In this document: positions 1 through 7,792 of the stretch, one piece after another | Numbering within the stretch: the first letter of the stretch is position 1 | How the letters are laid out: every line of letters begins with the position of its first letter | Assembly: GCA_028714915.1 (NCBI GenBank) | Contig: JAQTLL010000004.1 | Location: 62,001-126,000 of the forward strand | Direction: 5' to 3' | Length of the DNA: 64,000 bases | Source: Sulfuricurvum sp. | GTDB taxonomy: Bacteria > Campylobacterota > Campylobacteria > Campylobacterales > Sulfurimonadaceae | Position numbers and translations under genes: made by a program | The notes under the pieces: generated by a model | Told to the model about the DNA's origin: nothing | Databases searched by the model: none | What the model saw: the letters and a program-made list of their open reading frames with translations, nothing else

Positions 1-177
1 TTGAGTTTGTTTTCATAACGAGGTAGCATAGTTGAGCCTTTGGTTAATGTACTGCAAAGGTGTGATTGTAGTCCATTAAGGTCACAGTTTGATTACAATA
101 GTTTACCATACTCTGTAACCTTTTCGTTACCTATCCCCACTACAATACCGAGATAAAAAACCACCAAGGACAATCCA
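1..177 (+). promoter_or_regulatory. pstS upstream region with PHO-box-like operator
   Basis: No gene is visible here. Bases 115-130 read GTAAC-C-TTTT-C-GTTAC, two pentamers with an 11-bp period. A TACAAT -10 box follows at 141-146, leaving 10 bp between operator and -10, where a PhoB-class activator would replace the -35. The layout matches the Campylobacter jejuni PhosR box (GTTTC-N-AAAA-N-GTTTC) in spacing, though not in exact bases. A Shine-Dalgarno AAGGA sits at 165-169, before the ATG at 178. That the site is a phosphate-regulator operator is inferred from this architecture, from the pstS gene it precedes, and from an equivalent site before the next gene. Confidence 0.6.
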
Positions 178-1170
178 ATGCTAAGTAAAATGACTAAAGG
201 TTTAGTGATTGCGGCTATCGCGGCTACGTCGATGATCGCAGCGGATAAAATCAATGGAGCGGGCGCAACGTTTCCGGCACCGTGTTATTATGACTGGGCG
301 TACAACTATCAAAAAGCGACCCATACTCGTGTTAACTACCAATCCATCGGTTCCGGCGGCGGTATCAAGCAAATTTCTGAGCGTATTGTTGATTTCGGTG
401 CAACCGATGCCCCAATGACGCCTAAAGAGCTGGATGCGGCCAAGTTGTTTCAGTTCCCTGCGGTTATCGGTTCAATTGTAGTGGCGCACAACCTTCCGGG
501 TGTTGCGGATGAAAAACTAAAACTCAAAAACAGTGTTGTAGCAGATATTTTTGCGGGTAAAATCACGATGTGGAATGATGCGGCAATTGTTGCAGACAAT
601 GCAGGTGTTAACCTCCCCGCTGAAAAAATTATTGTTGCTCACCGTTCTGACGGATCAGGGACAACCTACGTATTTACGGATTATTTGAGCGAAGCATCTA
701 AAATGTGGAAAAGCAAATTCGGTACGGGTAAAGCAATCGGCTGGGCAACCGGTGTCGGCGGAAAAGGAAATGAGGGTGTAACGAATCTTATCAAACAAAC
801 TCCGTACTCTATCGGCTACATCGAAAATGCTTATAAAGAAAAGAATAATCTTTCAGCGGCAACGTTGCAAACAGCAGAGGGCAAATGGGTAAGTGCACGT
901 AAAGCAACTTTCCAAGCAGCCGTTAAACAAGCAAAATGGTCTAAAAAAGATCACTTTTACAGCTCACTTGTATTGCAAGACGGTTCATACCCAATCGTAG
1001 CGGCAACGTTTATCCTTATGCCACGCGAAAAAGCGGAGGTTAATGAAGAAGTCATTAAATTCTTCGATTACTCCTTCCGTAACGGAGACCAAGCAGCTGA
1101 GAAATTGGGTTATATCCCGCTTCCGGTTGAAACAACCAATATGGTACGCGAGTACTGGGCGGGTAAATAA
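178..1170 (+). CDS. pstS: Phosphate ABC transporter substrate-binding protein PstS
   Basis: Periplasmic phosphate-binding protein, 330 residues, the usual size for PstS. A signal peptide covers about residues 1-22 (hydrophobic, ending SMIAAD). The mature part begins with the family hallmark GAGATFPAP. It continues with YQSIGSGGGIKQI and DFGATDAPM, which form the phosphate-binding loops, and with HRSDGSGTTYVF around residues 155-166. It would hand phosphate to the PstCAB permease, but no pstC, pstA or pstB follows: the gene ends in its own terminator, so the permease genes must lie elsewhere. The PHO-box-like operator upstream suggests induction under phosphate limitation. The start is the ATG at 178; a second ATG at 190 is possible but would shorten the signal peptide. 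Confidence 0.95.
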   Translation: MLSKMTKGLVIAAIAATSMIAADKINGAGATFPAPCYYDWAYNYQKATHTRVNYQSIGSGGGIKQISERIVDFGATDAPMTPKELDAAKLFQFPAVIGSIVVAHNLPGVADEKLKLKNSVVADIFAGKITMWNDAAIVADNAGVNLPAEKIIVAHRSDGSGTTYVFTDYLSEASKMWKSKFGTGKAIGWATGVGGKGNEGVTNLIKQTPYSIGYIENAYKEKNNLSAATLQTAEGKWVSARKATFQAAVKQAKWSKKDHFYSSLVLQDGSYPIVAATFILMPREKAEVNEEVIKFFDYSFRNGDQAAEKLGYIPLPVETTNMVREYWAGK

Positions 1171-1184
1171 GTTTTACCGCCACT

Positions 1185-1213
1185 GTCATTCCCGATCAAA
1201 TCGGGAATCCAGC
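1185..1213. repeat. Short palindromic intergenic repeat (CGTCATTCC family), half element
   Basis: GTCATTCCCGATC followed by GATCGGGAATCCAGC-type sequence forms a palindrome immediately after pstS. It belongs to a dispersed family seen nine times in this window. Only the left half of the longer composite element is present here. Confidence 0.7.
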
Positions 1214-1223
1214 TTTAATAGAT

Positions 1224-1264
1224 ACCTCTAAGACCATTTCGGTGTTCTTAGAGGTGTCTTTTTC
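1224..1264 (+). terminator. Rho-independent terminator of pstS
   Basis: ACCTCTAAGA (1224-1233) and TCTTAGAGGT (1246-1255) are perfect inverted repeats giving a 10-bp stem with a 12-base loop, followed by GTCTTTTT. This ends the pstS transcript, so pstS appears monocistronic. Confidence 0.85.
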
Positions 1265-1376
1265 GCCGAAGACCCATATTCCATTTCTTTTTCCTTTTTC
1301 TTTCTCCCTCAATAAAGCTTGATAACCCGTTTTAGCGTATGCACTCGGGTTATATTTATAATCCATTTCCCCTCTT

Positions 1377-1425
1377 GTAACCCTCTTGTAATCGTAACAT
1401 TCACGTAATCTTCTTTTTCTACAAT
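1377..1425 (+). promoter_or_regulatory. Double PHO-box-like operator and -10 box of the porin gene
   Basis: Two pairs of pentamers, each with an 11-bp period, are visible: GTAAC 1377 / GTAAT 1388, and GTAAC 1394 / GTAAT 1405. The last ends 10 bp before a TACAAT -10 box at 1420-1425. Both the spacing and the -10 hexamer are identical to those before pstS. This points to the same activator, probably a PhoB/PhosR-type regulator. The functional assignment is inference. Confidence 0.6.
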
Positions 1426-1454
1426 ATCGCCATATTAATCAGGAGTGATAACCA

Positions 1455-2819
1455 ATGAAAAAAGTAACTTTATCTGCCCTTGCTGCGGTGATGATGTCAG
1501 GTGTAGTGTATGCTGATACTATGACACTGTTTAGTGATCCTAAAACAGGTCAAGTATTTACCACAGCTGGTGAAGGCCGTGTTGCAATGGGTGATTTTAT
1601 CGATGCAAAAAGTATTGATATGTCTCAACGTGAGAGTGAATCAGCATTTTCAGAGTACAAAGATGCACAAAAAAAATATGTGAACGTAAAATCAAAAGCG
1701 AAAACGCTTGAATTTAGCGGTACACACTATTTTGGGTTAACAAGCAATAATTATGGTGCTAAAAATGCTCAAGGTGCTGATCAATCAACCGGTTTTGAAA
1801 TGCGTCGTAACTATGTTCAAGTGAAAGCATTTTTGAATGATAAAGATTATTTTCGCGTAACATTGGATGCAACAAAAGAGCTTGAGTCAACATCAACGGC
1901 AACTGGCGATGGTCCAGCTAGTGTTATCGTTAAATATGCTTACCTTTATCTCGATAAAGTTCTCCCTTATACCGGCGTAGAGATCGGTATTGCTCACCGT
2001 CCATGGATTGATTATGAGGAGCATAACTCATGGTATTATCGTTCAATCAACAAAGTTGTCTTGGAAGATAAATTTGGTACAGTTGGTGTAGATACAATGA
2101 ACTCAGCGGATTTAGGGGTCAATTTCCAAACCAAAACACCGTATTTTTCAAGTGAGATCGGTTTATTCAATGGTGAGGGATACCATTCAACTACAAACCA
2201 AAAAAACAATAGCGGTTTATCAGCTGAATGGCGTTTGACGGGTCACGTGATGGGTAACGGTGAACAAGTCGGTAAATACAAAATTGACAAAGACACCTAT
2301 GCTAATATCTCATTTGCCGGCTTGTCAAGCCAAAACCATAAAATGGATGCAACAACAAATGTTGATGCGACTAGCCGTTATAACCGAAATGCAATGTGGG
2401 TTCATGCGGTGTACAACCAGCCTTTCTTCTTAATCGCGGCACAATATAATATTAGTAAAGATGGGTATGCTAGTACACCAAACAGTAATAGAGAGATTAG
2501 ATCATGGTCTGTGAATGGTGAAATTCGTCCTATCCAAGATTGGACAGTCTTGGCACGATTTGATGATGCAAAAGTAAGCTATCCTGACATGACAACAGCA
2601 GCTCCTAATAGTAATACCTATAATGTTGGAGATACGACGCAAATGATTTATGGTGTGGCATACAAATACAATAAAAATGTTAAATTTATTGCTTCAGGTA
2701 AAACTGTTAATGCAAAAGACGGTACTCCTGTTGCGGCAACCACGTATGAAGGGGCAACTACTACGGGTACAATCGCAGATAAACAAAGCTGGATGCTTAC
2801 AACCGAAGTTGAGTGGTAA
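1455..2819 (+). CDS. Outer-membrane porin, phosphate-selective OprO/OprP-like
   Basis: Predicted 454-residue beta-barrel outer-membrane porin. It has a signal peptide (residues 1-20, ending VVYAD) and then a charged, Gln/Lys-rich segment at about residues 45-75. The rest is alternating strands rich in aromatic residues, closing with a terminal TEVEW that fits the barrel C-terminal signature (last residue Trp). TGFEMRRNYVQVKAFL near residue 115 looks like the strand entry of the phosphate-selective porin family. The upstream operator matches the one before pstS, which supports a role in phosphate entry across the outer membrane. Specificity is inferred; a general anion porin is the alternative. 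The ATG at 1455 follows AGGAG with suitable spacing. Confidence 0.75.
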   Translation: MKKVTLSALAAVMMSGVVYADTMTLFSDPKTGQVFTTAGEGRVAMGDFIDAKSIDMSQRESESAFSEYKDAQKKYVNVKSKAKTLEFSGTHYFGLTSNNYGAKNAQGADQSTGFEMRRNYVQVKAFLNDKDYFRVTLDATKELESTSTATGDGPASVIVKYAYLYLDKVLPYTGVEIGIAHRPWIDYEEHNSWYYRSINKVVLEDKFGTVGVDTMNSADLGVNFQTKTPYFSSEIGLFNGEGYHSTTNQKNNSGLSAEWRLTGHVMGNGEQVGKYKIDKDTYANISFAGLSSQNHKMDATTNVDATSRYNRNAMWVHAVYNQPFFLIAAQYNISKDGYASTPNSNREIRSWSVNGEIRPIQDWTVLARFDDAKVSYPDMTTAAPNSNTYNVGDTTQMIYGVAYKYNKNVKFIASGKTVNAKDGTPVAATTYEGATTTGTIADKQSWMLTTEVEW

Positions 2820-2844
2820 GCCGCTAAACTCTTAATATTTTTTC

Positions 2845-2926
2845 CGTCATTCCCAACTTGATTGGGAATCCAGCTCTCATAAAACTTTTTTCAAGATGGA
2901 TCCCCGGGTCAAGCCCGAGGATGACG
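2845..2926. repeat. Composite palindromic element of the CGTCATTCC/GGATGACG family
   Basis: Two palindromic halves, CGTCATTCCCAAC...GGGAATCCAGC and GGATCCCCGGGTC...CGAGGATGACG, are separated by about 25 bases. The outer ends are inverted repeats of each other. The element lies in the gap between the porin and the next gene and contains no coding sequence. Confidence 0.7.
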
Positions 2927-2970
2927 ACAATATGCTACAATCTCCTCACCTTTAACCCCAAGTGATTTTT

Positions 2971-3366
2971 ATGGATACCTTTACATTGCTTATTACCATG
3001 GTAAGTTTACTTTTTGTCCTTCTTTTGTTGGTCTTGATCTATGTATGGATGGGGCGTTCAAAGAAGAATATTGCAAGTGAAGCTAACGTACCTGAAACAT
3101 TTGAATCGCTTTGCGCAATCATTCATTCGAGTGTAAGTACAAATCAGGCTTTAAATCAGGCTGCGGATAGAATCTTGAGCCGTTTTGGGTCGATTGGAGA
3201 ATACCCGCAATACGAGGCTTTGATTAAAGGGATATGTACGCATACCAATACCGATTCAAAACTCGTATCCCGTTTTGAAAAATCATTGCGCGATGCGAAT
3301 CCGAAATTTAAAGAGAAAATTCAAAAAACCCTCAAAGAAGGGTTGGCGAAGAGAGATAAGAAATAA
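2971..3366 (+). CDS. Hypothetical single-TM membrane-anchored protein
   Basis: 131 residues. An N-terminal transmembrane helix (about residues 3-27, Leu/Val rich) is followed by a cytoplasmic basic region and a helical domain with many Ser, Lys and Arg residues, ending KEGLAKRDKK. I do not recognise a family. The ATG at 2971 was chosen over an in-frame GTG at 2962 because the extra residues add nothing. The gene is convergent with the SurA-like gene, with the stops one base apart (3366 and 3368). Confidence 0.6.
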   Translation: MDTFTLLITMVSLLFVLLLLVLIYVWMGRSKKNIASEANVPETFESLCAIIHSSVSTNQALNQAADRILSRFGSIGEYPQYEALIKGICTHTNTDSKLVSRFEKSLRDANPKFKEKIQKTLKEGLAKRDKK

Positions 3367-3367
3367 C

Positions 3368-3889
3368 TTATAACTTTACTTCTACTTTAGAGCTTGCACG
3401 AAGGGATTCTGTTGTTTTTGTCATTTGAGCCTTGAATTTTTCCATTTTGATAAACTGCGTAATCTCGAATTTTGCTTTTTCATACGGTACTGTTTTCCCG
3501 TTTTGTTTCATTTTTTCTTTATTGGCATCATAAAAGGTTTTGGTTTCATTTTCGCTAACGCTGATATTTCCCATCTGTTGTTTCATCCACATATCCACAG
3601 CCAGATCATCGCGCAATGCTGCGTAGGAGATTTTGAACTGAGGGGTGTTTTGGATACCGCTTTTGGCAACTTCTCCTTTGATGAGGTGTTGGTTGATCAG
3701 CTGATCAACCACTTGACGTTTCATTTTTGGATCAAGTTTATCGAATGTCATTCCCGGAATTGCTTTACTCATAAATGCACTGGCATCTACAGAGGTGATA
3801 GGCTGACCATTTACAATGGCAAGTGTTGAAGGTGCAGCAAAGGAAAAAGTAGCTGTTAAAGCTAAAATAAGAGGTAAACGGTAAGTCAT
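3368..3889 (-). CDS. SurA N-terminal-like periplasmic chaperone, no PPIase domain
   Basis: 173 residues with a signal peptide (1-18, ending TFSFAAPS). The mature protein opens with LAIVNGQPITSVDASAFM, the typical start of SurA/PpiD/parvulin-type periplasmic foldases. It continues with the helical VVDQLINQHLIKGEVAKSGI motif of the SurA N-domain. The length leaves no room for a parvulin PPIase domain, and none is visible, so this is probably a chaperone-only protein. Client proteins are unknown. It is transcribed away from the 145-residue membrane protein upstream on the same strand, with a 53-bp gap. Confidence 0.7.
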   Translation of the reverse strand: MTYRLPLILALTATFSFAAPSTLAIVNGQPITSVDASAFMSKAIPGMTFDKLDPKMKRQVVDQLINQHLIKGEVAKSGIQNTPQFKISYAALRDDLAVDMWMKQQMGNISVSENETKTFYDANKEKMKQNGKTVPYEKAKFEITQFIKMEKFKAQMTKTTESLRASSKVEVKL

Positions 3890-3942
3890 TGGATTCCTTG
3901 AAGTGTATTTCTGTATGGTTATAATTGTAACGAAAAAACCGT

Positions 3943-4380
3943 TTAATAACCTCTTTTTGATTGTTTCTTTTGACGCAGTTTTTCTTTATTGTGGCGATTA
4001 TTATAGTGAGTAAGCCAAGCAAAAATGAGAATAATAAAAAGTAAAACCGCACTTACTTCATACCCGATAGCCCATATCATAAAATAAGAGGCGAGATTAA
4101 ATTCTAAAAAATATTCATAGCTTGCCCGTGCAACAAATAAAAAGAGAAAACCAAGTCCTATAAGGTAGGGAAGTGAGAGAAAGTATACAAAAAATACCGG
4201 ACCTTCATATCCTTCCGGTGCGAATACAAAATTACGATAATCAACCTTTTGACCTAAAAATCCCTCTTCGTGTACTTTGTGCCGCTGAATACTTTCTTGT
4301 GAAAACTGCTTTCCTCTGCTGCGATAATCATTGGACATTAATGATTTTGGGTCTGATTGAGATTTGAATTCCATCTGCAC
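3943..4380 (-). CDS. Hypothetical protein with two TM helices
   Basis: 145 residues. The N-terminal ~60 residues are hydrophilic (many Ser, Gln, Arg). Two hydrophobic helices follow at about residues 62-85 and 98-122, then a very basic tail (HYNNRHNKEKLRQKKQSKRGY). No family recognised. The Lys/Arg-rich C-terminus should stay in the cytoplasm. The gene is divergent from the dGTPase-like gene, with 94 bp between the starts. Confidence 0.6.
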   Translation of the reverse strand: MQMEFKSQSDPKSLMSNDYRSRGKQFSQESIQRHKVHEEGFLGQKVDYRNFVFAPEGYEGPVFFVYFLSLPYLIGLGFLFLFVARASYEYFLEFNLASYFMIWAIGYEVSAVLLFIILIFAWLTHYNNRHNKEKLRQKKQSKRGY

Positions 4381-4474
4381 TACCTTGGTTGCATCTCGTA
4401 TAATTTTATTATTGTAGCGATTTTTGTGGTAAATTTAACTAAAATAGGTACCATATAAAAAAGTAAAGGTTTTT

Positions 4475-5575
4475 ATGCTTCCTGAATACCGTTTTTTTGA
4501 TATAAGCTGCGATTTTCGCTCCCCCTATGCCCGTGATCGTGACCGTATTATCCATTCTGGGAGTTTTAGACGGCTTGAATATAAAACACAAGTATTTCTA
4601 AACTCCCAGGGGGATTTTTTCCGTACCCGTCTTACCCATAGTATTGAAGTAAGTCAGATTGCCCGTTCAATCAGCTCTCATTTAGGACTGCAAGAGTCGC
4701 TTGCGGAATCGATTGCTTTGGCGCATGATTTGGGGCATACTCCGTTTGGACATATTGGCGGGGATACGCTGGATTTGTGTTTGAAGGAGAGAGGGTTTGC
4801 TCATGGGTTTGAGCATAATTTTCAGAGCTTTCGGGTTGTAACCTTGTTAGAACAGCGTTATAAAGCATTTTTGGGACTCAATCTCACCTATGCGACGCTC
4901 GAGGGGATACTAAAGCACTCGTATCCGTATAATAAATCATTTTTGCCTAACCCTGTTCGTGAGGCGTTTGCCCTCGACACCCATCCCAGTATTGAAGCGA
5001 TGATTGTGGATCGTGCGGATGAGATTGCTTATATCAGCCATGACATTGATGATGGTATTGCTGCAGGATTGATAACATTTGATACCCTTAAATCCAGCGA
5101 GCTTATCCAAACGATTGTCCAAAAAGTCTATGAGGAGGGGATATATGAGGATGAAGACGAGATGTTCCGCTACCGTTTTAGTTCCCATCTTATCAACCAT
5201 CTGGTCTATTCTCTCGTAGCGGATTCTCGTGATAAAATTGATAACAGCCGAGTGTTAGCTTCCGTTATTCCATCTTCGCAATCGATCCCCGTCGGATTTT
5301 CTACCGAACTTGAAACACAGATCAAAAAACTCAAAAAAATTTTGTTCCAAGAGCTGTATCAGCACAAAGATATTATGCGTAAAATGTTTGCAGGTAAGCA
5401 AGCTATTATCGGACTTTTTAATGCTCTGATGGAACAGCCAAAAATGCTGCCGCCGTATTATCATAATCAGCTGGACAAACGAAACACACATCGTGTTATT
5501 GCTGATTATATTGCCAGTCTTTCGGATCGTGCGGCGATGAAGCTTTATAATGAACTGTATGGGAGAGAGGGGTGA
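4475..5575 (+). CDS. dgt: dGTPase-like deoxynucleoside triphosphate triphosphohydrolase
   Basis: HD-superfamily enzyme, 366 residues, which in this family cleaves dGTP or other dNTPs to nucleoside and triphosphate. The N-terminal signature RDRDRIIHSGSFRRLEYKTQVF is followed by H55 in RTRLTHSIEVSQIA and the metal-binding H84-D85 in ALAHDLGHTPFGH. DEIAYISHDIDDG near residue 181 supplies the last metal-binding Asp region. The length fits the shorter type of bacterial dGTPase rather than the ~500-residue E. coli Dgt. The stop overlaps the GTG start of the next gene, so the two are probably co-transcribed. Confidence 0.88.
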   Translation: MLPEYRFFDISCDFRSPYARDRDRIIHSGSFRRLEYKTQVFLNSQGDFFRTRLTHSIEVSQIARSISSHLGLQESLAESIALAHDLGHTPFGHIGGDTLDLCLKERGFAHGFEHNFQSFRVVTLLEQRYKAFLGLNLTYATLEGILKHSYPYNKSFLPNPVREAFALDTHPSIEAMIVDRADEIAYISHDIDDGIAAGLITFDTLKSSELIQTIVQKVYEEGIYEDEDEMFRYRFSSHLINHLVYSLVADSRDKIDNSRVLASVIPSSQSIPVGFSTELETQIKKLKKILFQELYQHKDIMRKMFAGKQAIIGLFNALMEQPKMLPPYYHNQLDKRNTHRVIADYIASLSDRAAMKLYNELYGREG

Positions 5576-6801
5576 GTCCATCCAACAAGGTTGCGATTAT
5601 CGGCAGTGGTGCGGCAGGGTTGATGGCAGCACTTGCCGCCGCTCGTGCGGGTGCAGATGTTACCATTTATGAGCATAATAACAGTGTCGGGAAAAAAATT
5701 TTAGCTTCGGGAAACGGGCGTTGCAATATTATTAATACCACCGTTTCTTCTAAAGATTATGCAGGTGTTGACCCTTCTTTTACGGCATATGCGTTACAAC
5801 AGCTCACCTTTCAAGCGTTTGAGACGCTTATGCACTCCATAGGATTGCTTTTAGAGTGTAAAAGTGATGGTCGGTGTTATCCGCTCTCCAATGAAGCCAA
5901 AGCGGTGCTTATCGCTTTTAAAAATGCGGTAACTGACGCAGGCGTCAAAATTCTTACCGAAAAAAAAGTGACAGCACTTACCAAAGAGAAAAAAGGCTTT
6001 ATTGTTCATTGTGAGGATGAAAAGAGTGTTTATGATAAGGTGCTTATTGCAACAGGTTCGCAGGCCGCACCGCAACTGGGTGCCACGGATGATGGGTATC
6101 GCTTCGCGCACTCTTTTGGGCATAAAATTATCTCCCAATACCCCTCATTGGTGCAATTGCATTTAAACTCCAAAATTCACCACAAAATGGCAGGGGTCAA
6201 AACATTTGCTGAAGTGACACTGGTTATCGATAACAAACCACTAACAAAAGTGAAAGGAGACATCCTTTTCGCCAGTTACGGTATTTCGGGCTTGGCAATT
6301 TTAGACATCAGCCAAAATGCTTCGTATGCCTTGATGAAAAAACAGCGTGTTACGCTTGAGATTAATCTCCTTCCTCATTTTGATACTCAAACGCTGGGTG
6401 TTACTCTTGAAAAACTTTTTGATGATGTTCCTAATCGACCGATTGAAACGGTTCTTTCAACGTTGCTTCCCACTAAAACGATTGTCTATCTTTGTGAAGA
6501 AATAGCCGTTAACCCTTTAAAAGCTGTCTCTAGTCTGTCGGAAAAAGAGATTCAAAAACTCATCCATCTTATTCAAAACTGGAAATTTGAAGTCAATGGA
6601 ACACATGGCTTTAAACACGCAGAAGTAAGCGGCGGAGGTGTTGCAACGGAGCAGATAAACGATAAGACGATGGAATCAAAGTTGATAAGCGGTCTTTATT
6701 TTGCGGGTGAGGTGCTTGATATTGTGGGGCGTCGTGGTGGATATAATTTTAACTTTGCATGGGCTAGCGGAATGATTGCGGGAAAAGAGATGGGGAAATA
6801 A
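5572..6801 (+). CDS. BaiN/HI0933-family NAD(P)/FAD-dependent oxidoreductase
   Basis: 409-residue flavoprotein of the HI0933/YhiN/BaiN family. It has the N-terminal dinucleotide fold VAIIGSGAAGLMAALAAARAG, the family motif GKKILASGNGRCNIIN, and the C-terminal FAD contact LYFAGEVLDIVGRRGGYNFNFAWASG. It starts with GTG at 5572, inside the stop of the dGTPase-like gene, behind a strong GAGAGAGG ribosome site. The substrate is unknown in most members. The last ~55 bp of the gene and the following ~13 bp reappear at 10237-10305, beyond the dinD/RM insert, as a 69-bp direct repeat. Confidence 0.88.
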   Translation: MSPSNKVAIIGSGAAGLMAALAAARAGADVTIYEHNNSVGKKILASGNGRCNIINTTVSSKDYAGVDPSFTAYALQQLTFQAFETLMHSIGLLLECKSDGRCYPLSNEAKAVLIAFKNAVTDAGVKILTEKKVTALTKEKKGFIVHCEDEKSVYDKVLIATGSQAAPQLGATDDGYRFAHSFGHKIISQYPSLVQLHLNSKIHHKMAGVKTFAEVTLVIDNKPLTKVKGDILFASYGISGLAILDISQNASYALMKKQRVTLEINLLPHFDTQTLGVTLEKLFDDVPNRPIETVLSTLLPTKTIVYLCEEIAVNPLKAVSSLSEKEIQKLIHLIQNWKFEVNGTHGFKHAEVSGGGVATEQINDKTMESKLISGLYFAGEVLDIVGRRGGYNFNFAWASGMIAGKEMGK

Positions 6802-6814
6802 TATTTTCGTCATT
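6746..6814 (+). repeat. Left copy of 69-bp direct repeat flanking dinD-RM insert
   Basis: This segment is the 3' end of the flavoprotein gene plus 13 bp downstream. It matches 10237-10305 with two mismatches (A/G at the fourteenth base and T/C near the end). The two copies enclose the dinD and restriction-modification genes. Confidence 0.9.
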
Positions 6815-6873
6815 CCGTGCTACGACACGGAATCCACAAAAACAATGGATCCCGTATCGAGTACGGGATGACG
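6808..6873. repeat. Composite palindromic element of the CGTCATTCC/GGGATGACG family
   Basis: CGTCATTCCGTGC...GACACGGAATCCAC and GGATCCCGTATCG...GTACGGGATGACG are two palindromes separated by about 11 bases, with inverted outer ends. The element lies between two convergent genes and overlaps the end of the left direct repeat. Confidence 0.75.
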
Positions 6874-6884
6874 AGAAGAGATGG

Positions 6885-7730
6885 TTATTGTTTATTTAGC
6901 GTATCATTGCTCATAAGTGCTTTTTTATTTTGAGTATTGAGCTTTCTCTCTATTTTTTTAATGTCTTCTTGCGGCGCTATATTTTCAGGCACGATTCCTC
7001 TGCTTAGCAAAGCTTGTCTAACGGCTTCATTGTTTGTAATATGTTCATTGGATATTTCCCGCTCATTTTGCATCTGTTTTTCTTTTGCATTGTAAATGGT
7101 GATTTCTGAGGCAAAATCTTTTGCTTTTAACAAAATAGTGGGCATAAAATCTGCCAAAGGTTTTGTTTCTTTTATCCCCCATCGTTCTTTCATTTGTGCA
7201 GTAGTTCGATTAAATAATGCTTGGTCGCCTTTGCTTCGTATGAGAGCAAAATTATCATTTCTTCCTGTTTGTTCGTAGATAACTTGTGAAAGCTCCTTTT
7301 CTGTGAGTGCTAGCTTGGCGCGTGCCTGTACTCTTTCAGATTCTAACATCTGTTGCTCTATAAGTTCAGCTTTTCGTGTCTGCATCGCAAAATACGTTTG
7401 AGCAAACGCAATCTCTTGCTTTTTACTGTCTCCGTTTTGTGCAATGAGATAGCAAGCATAGCGAGTTAGCATAATATCGTCTATCTCTTTGACCGCAGTT
7501 TTTGGCATTTCTATCGTTTTACCGACGTCGGCAAAATGATCGGTAAGGTTCTGATTTGACATTTCACACGCTATTTTTGCTTTTGCAATTACATTAATAA
7601 AGTTACTCCATTTTGAATAGCCAAGAAGCTCTTGCAAATCTCTAGCCAGCCAAAATTCGACACCATCTTCTGTGCGCTGTGCAAAATCTTCAAAATTTTT
7701 CGTAAGACTAAGTATTATCTCTTTTTCCAT
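6885..7730 (-). CDS. dinD: DNA damage-inducible protein D (DinD) family
   Basis: 281 residues. The N-terminal domain (about 1-120) has FEDFAQRTEDGVEFWLARDLQELLGYSKWSNF and DIMLTRYACYLIAQNGDSKKQEIAFAQTYFA, typical of the DinD/BRO-type antirepressor-like fold. A helical middle with FALIRSKGDQALFNRTTAQMKERWGI follows, then a Lys-rich tail. E. coli DinD is damage-inducible and has been reported to act on RecA filaments; whether this one does is unknown. Many DinD genes lie next to restriction or defence genes, as here. It is inside a segment flanked by a 69-bp direct repeat. An AAGGAG ribosome site precedes the ATG. Confidence 0.85.
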   Translation of the reverse strand: MEKEIILSLTKNFEDFAQRTEDGVEFWLARDLQELLGYSKWSNFINVIAKAKIACEMSNQNLTDHFADVGKTIEMPKTAVKEIDDIMLTRYACYLIAQNGDSKKQEIAFAQTYFAMQTRKAELIEQQMLESERVQARAKLALTEKELSQVIYEQTGRNDNFALIRSKGDQALFNRTTAQMKERWGIKETKPLADFMPTILLKAKDFASEITIYNAKEKQMQNEREISNEHITNNEAVRQALLSRGIVPENIAPQEDIKKIERKLNTQNKKALMSNDTLNKQ

Positions 7731-7763
7731 TTGTCACTCCTTGTTTTTTATATTTCAAAGTAT

Positions 7764-7791
7764 TGGATCCCGTATCAAGTACGGAATGACG
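7764..7791. repeat. Half palindromic element (GGATCCCGTATC...ACGGAATGACG)
   Basis: One palindromic half of the dispersed family. It sits between dinD and the RM gene and ends one base before the RM stop codon. Its position inside the insert shows that the repeat family is not confined to the resident chromosome. Confidence 0.7.
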
Positions 7792-7792
7792 G

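Noticed and set aside
1043..1231. Overlapping frame inside pstS on the same strand
   Set aside because: It is out of frame with a clear pstS and has no family features; the overlap with the terminator makes it a chance frame.
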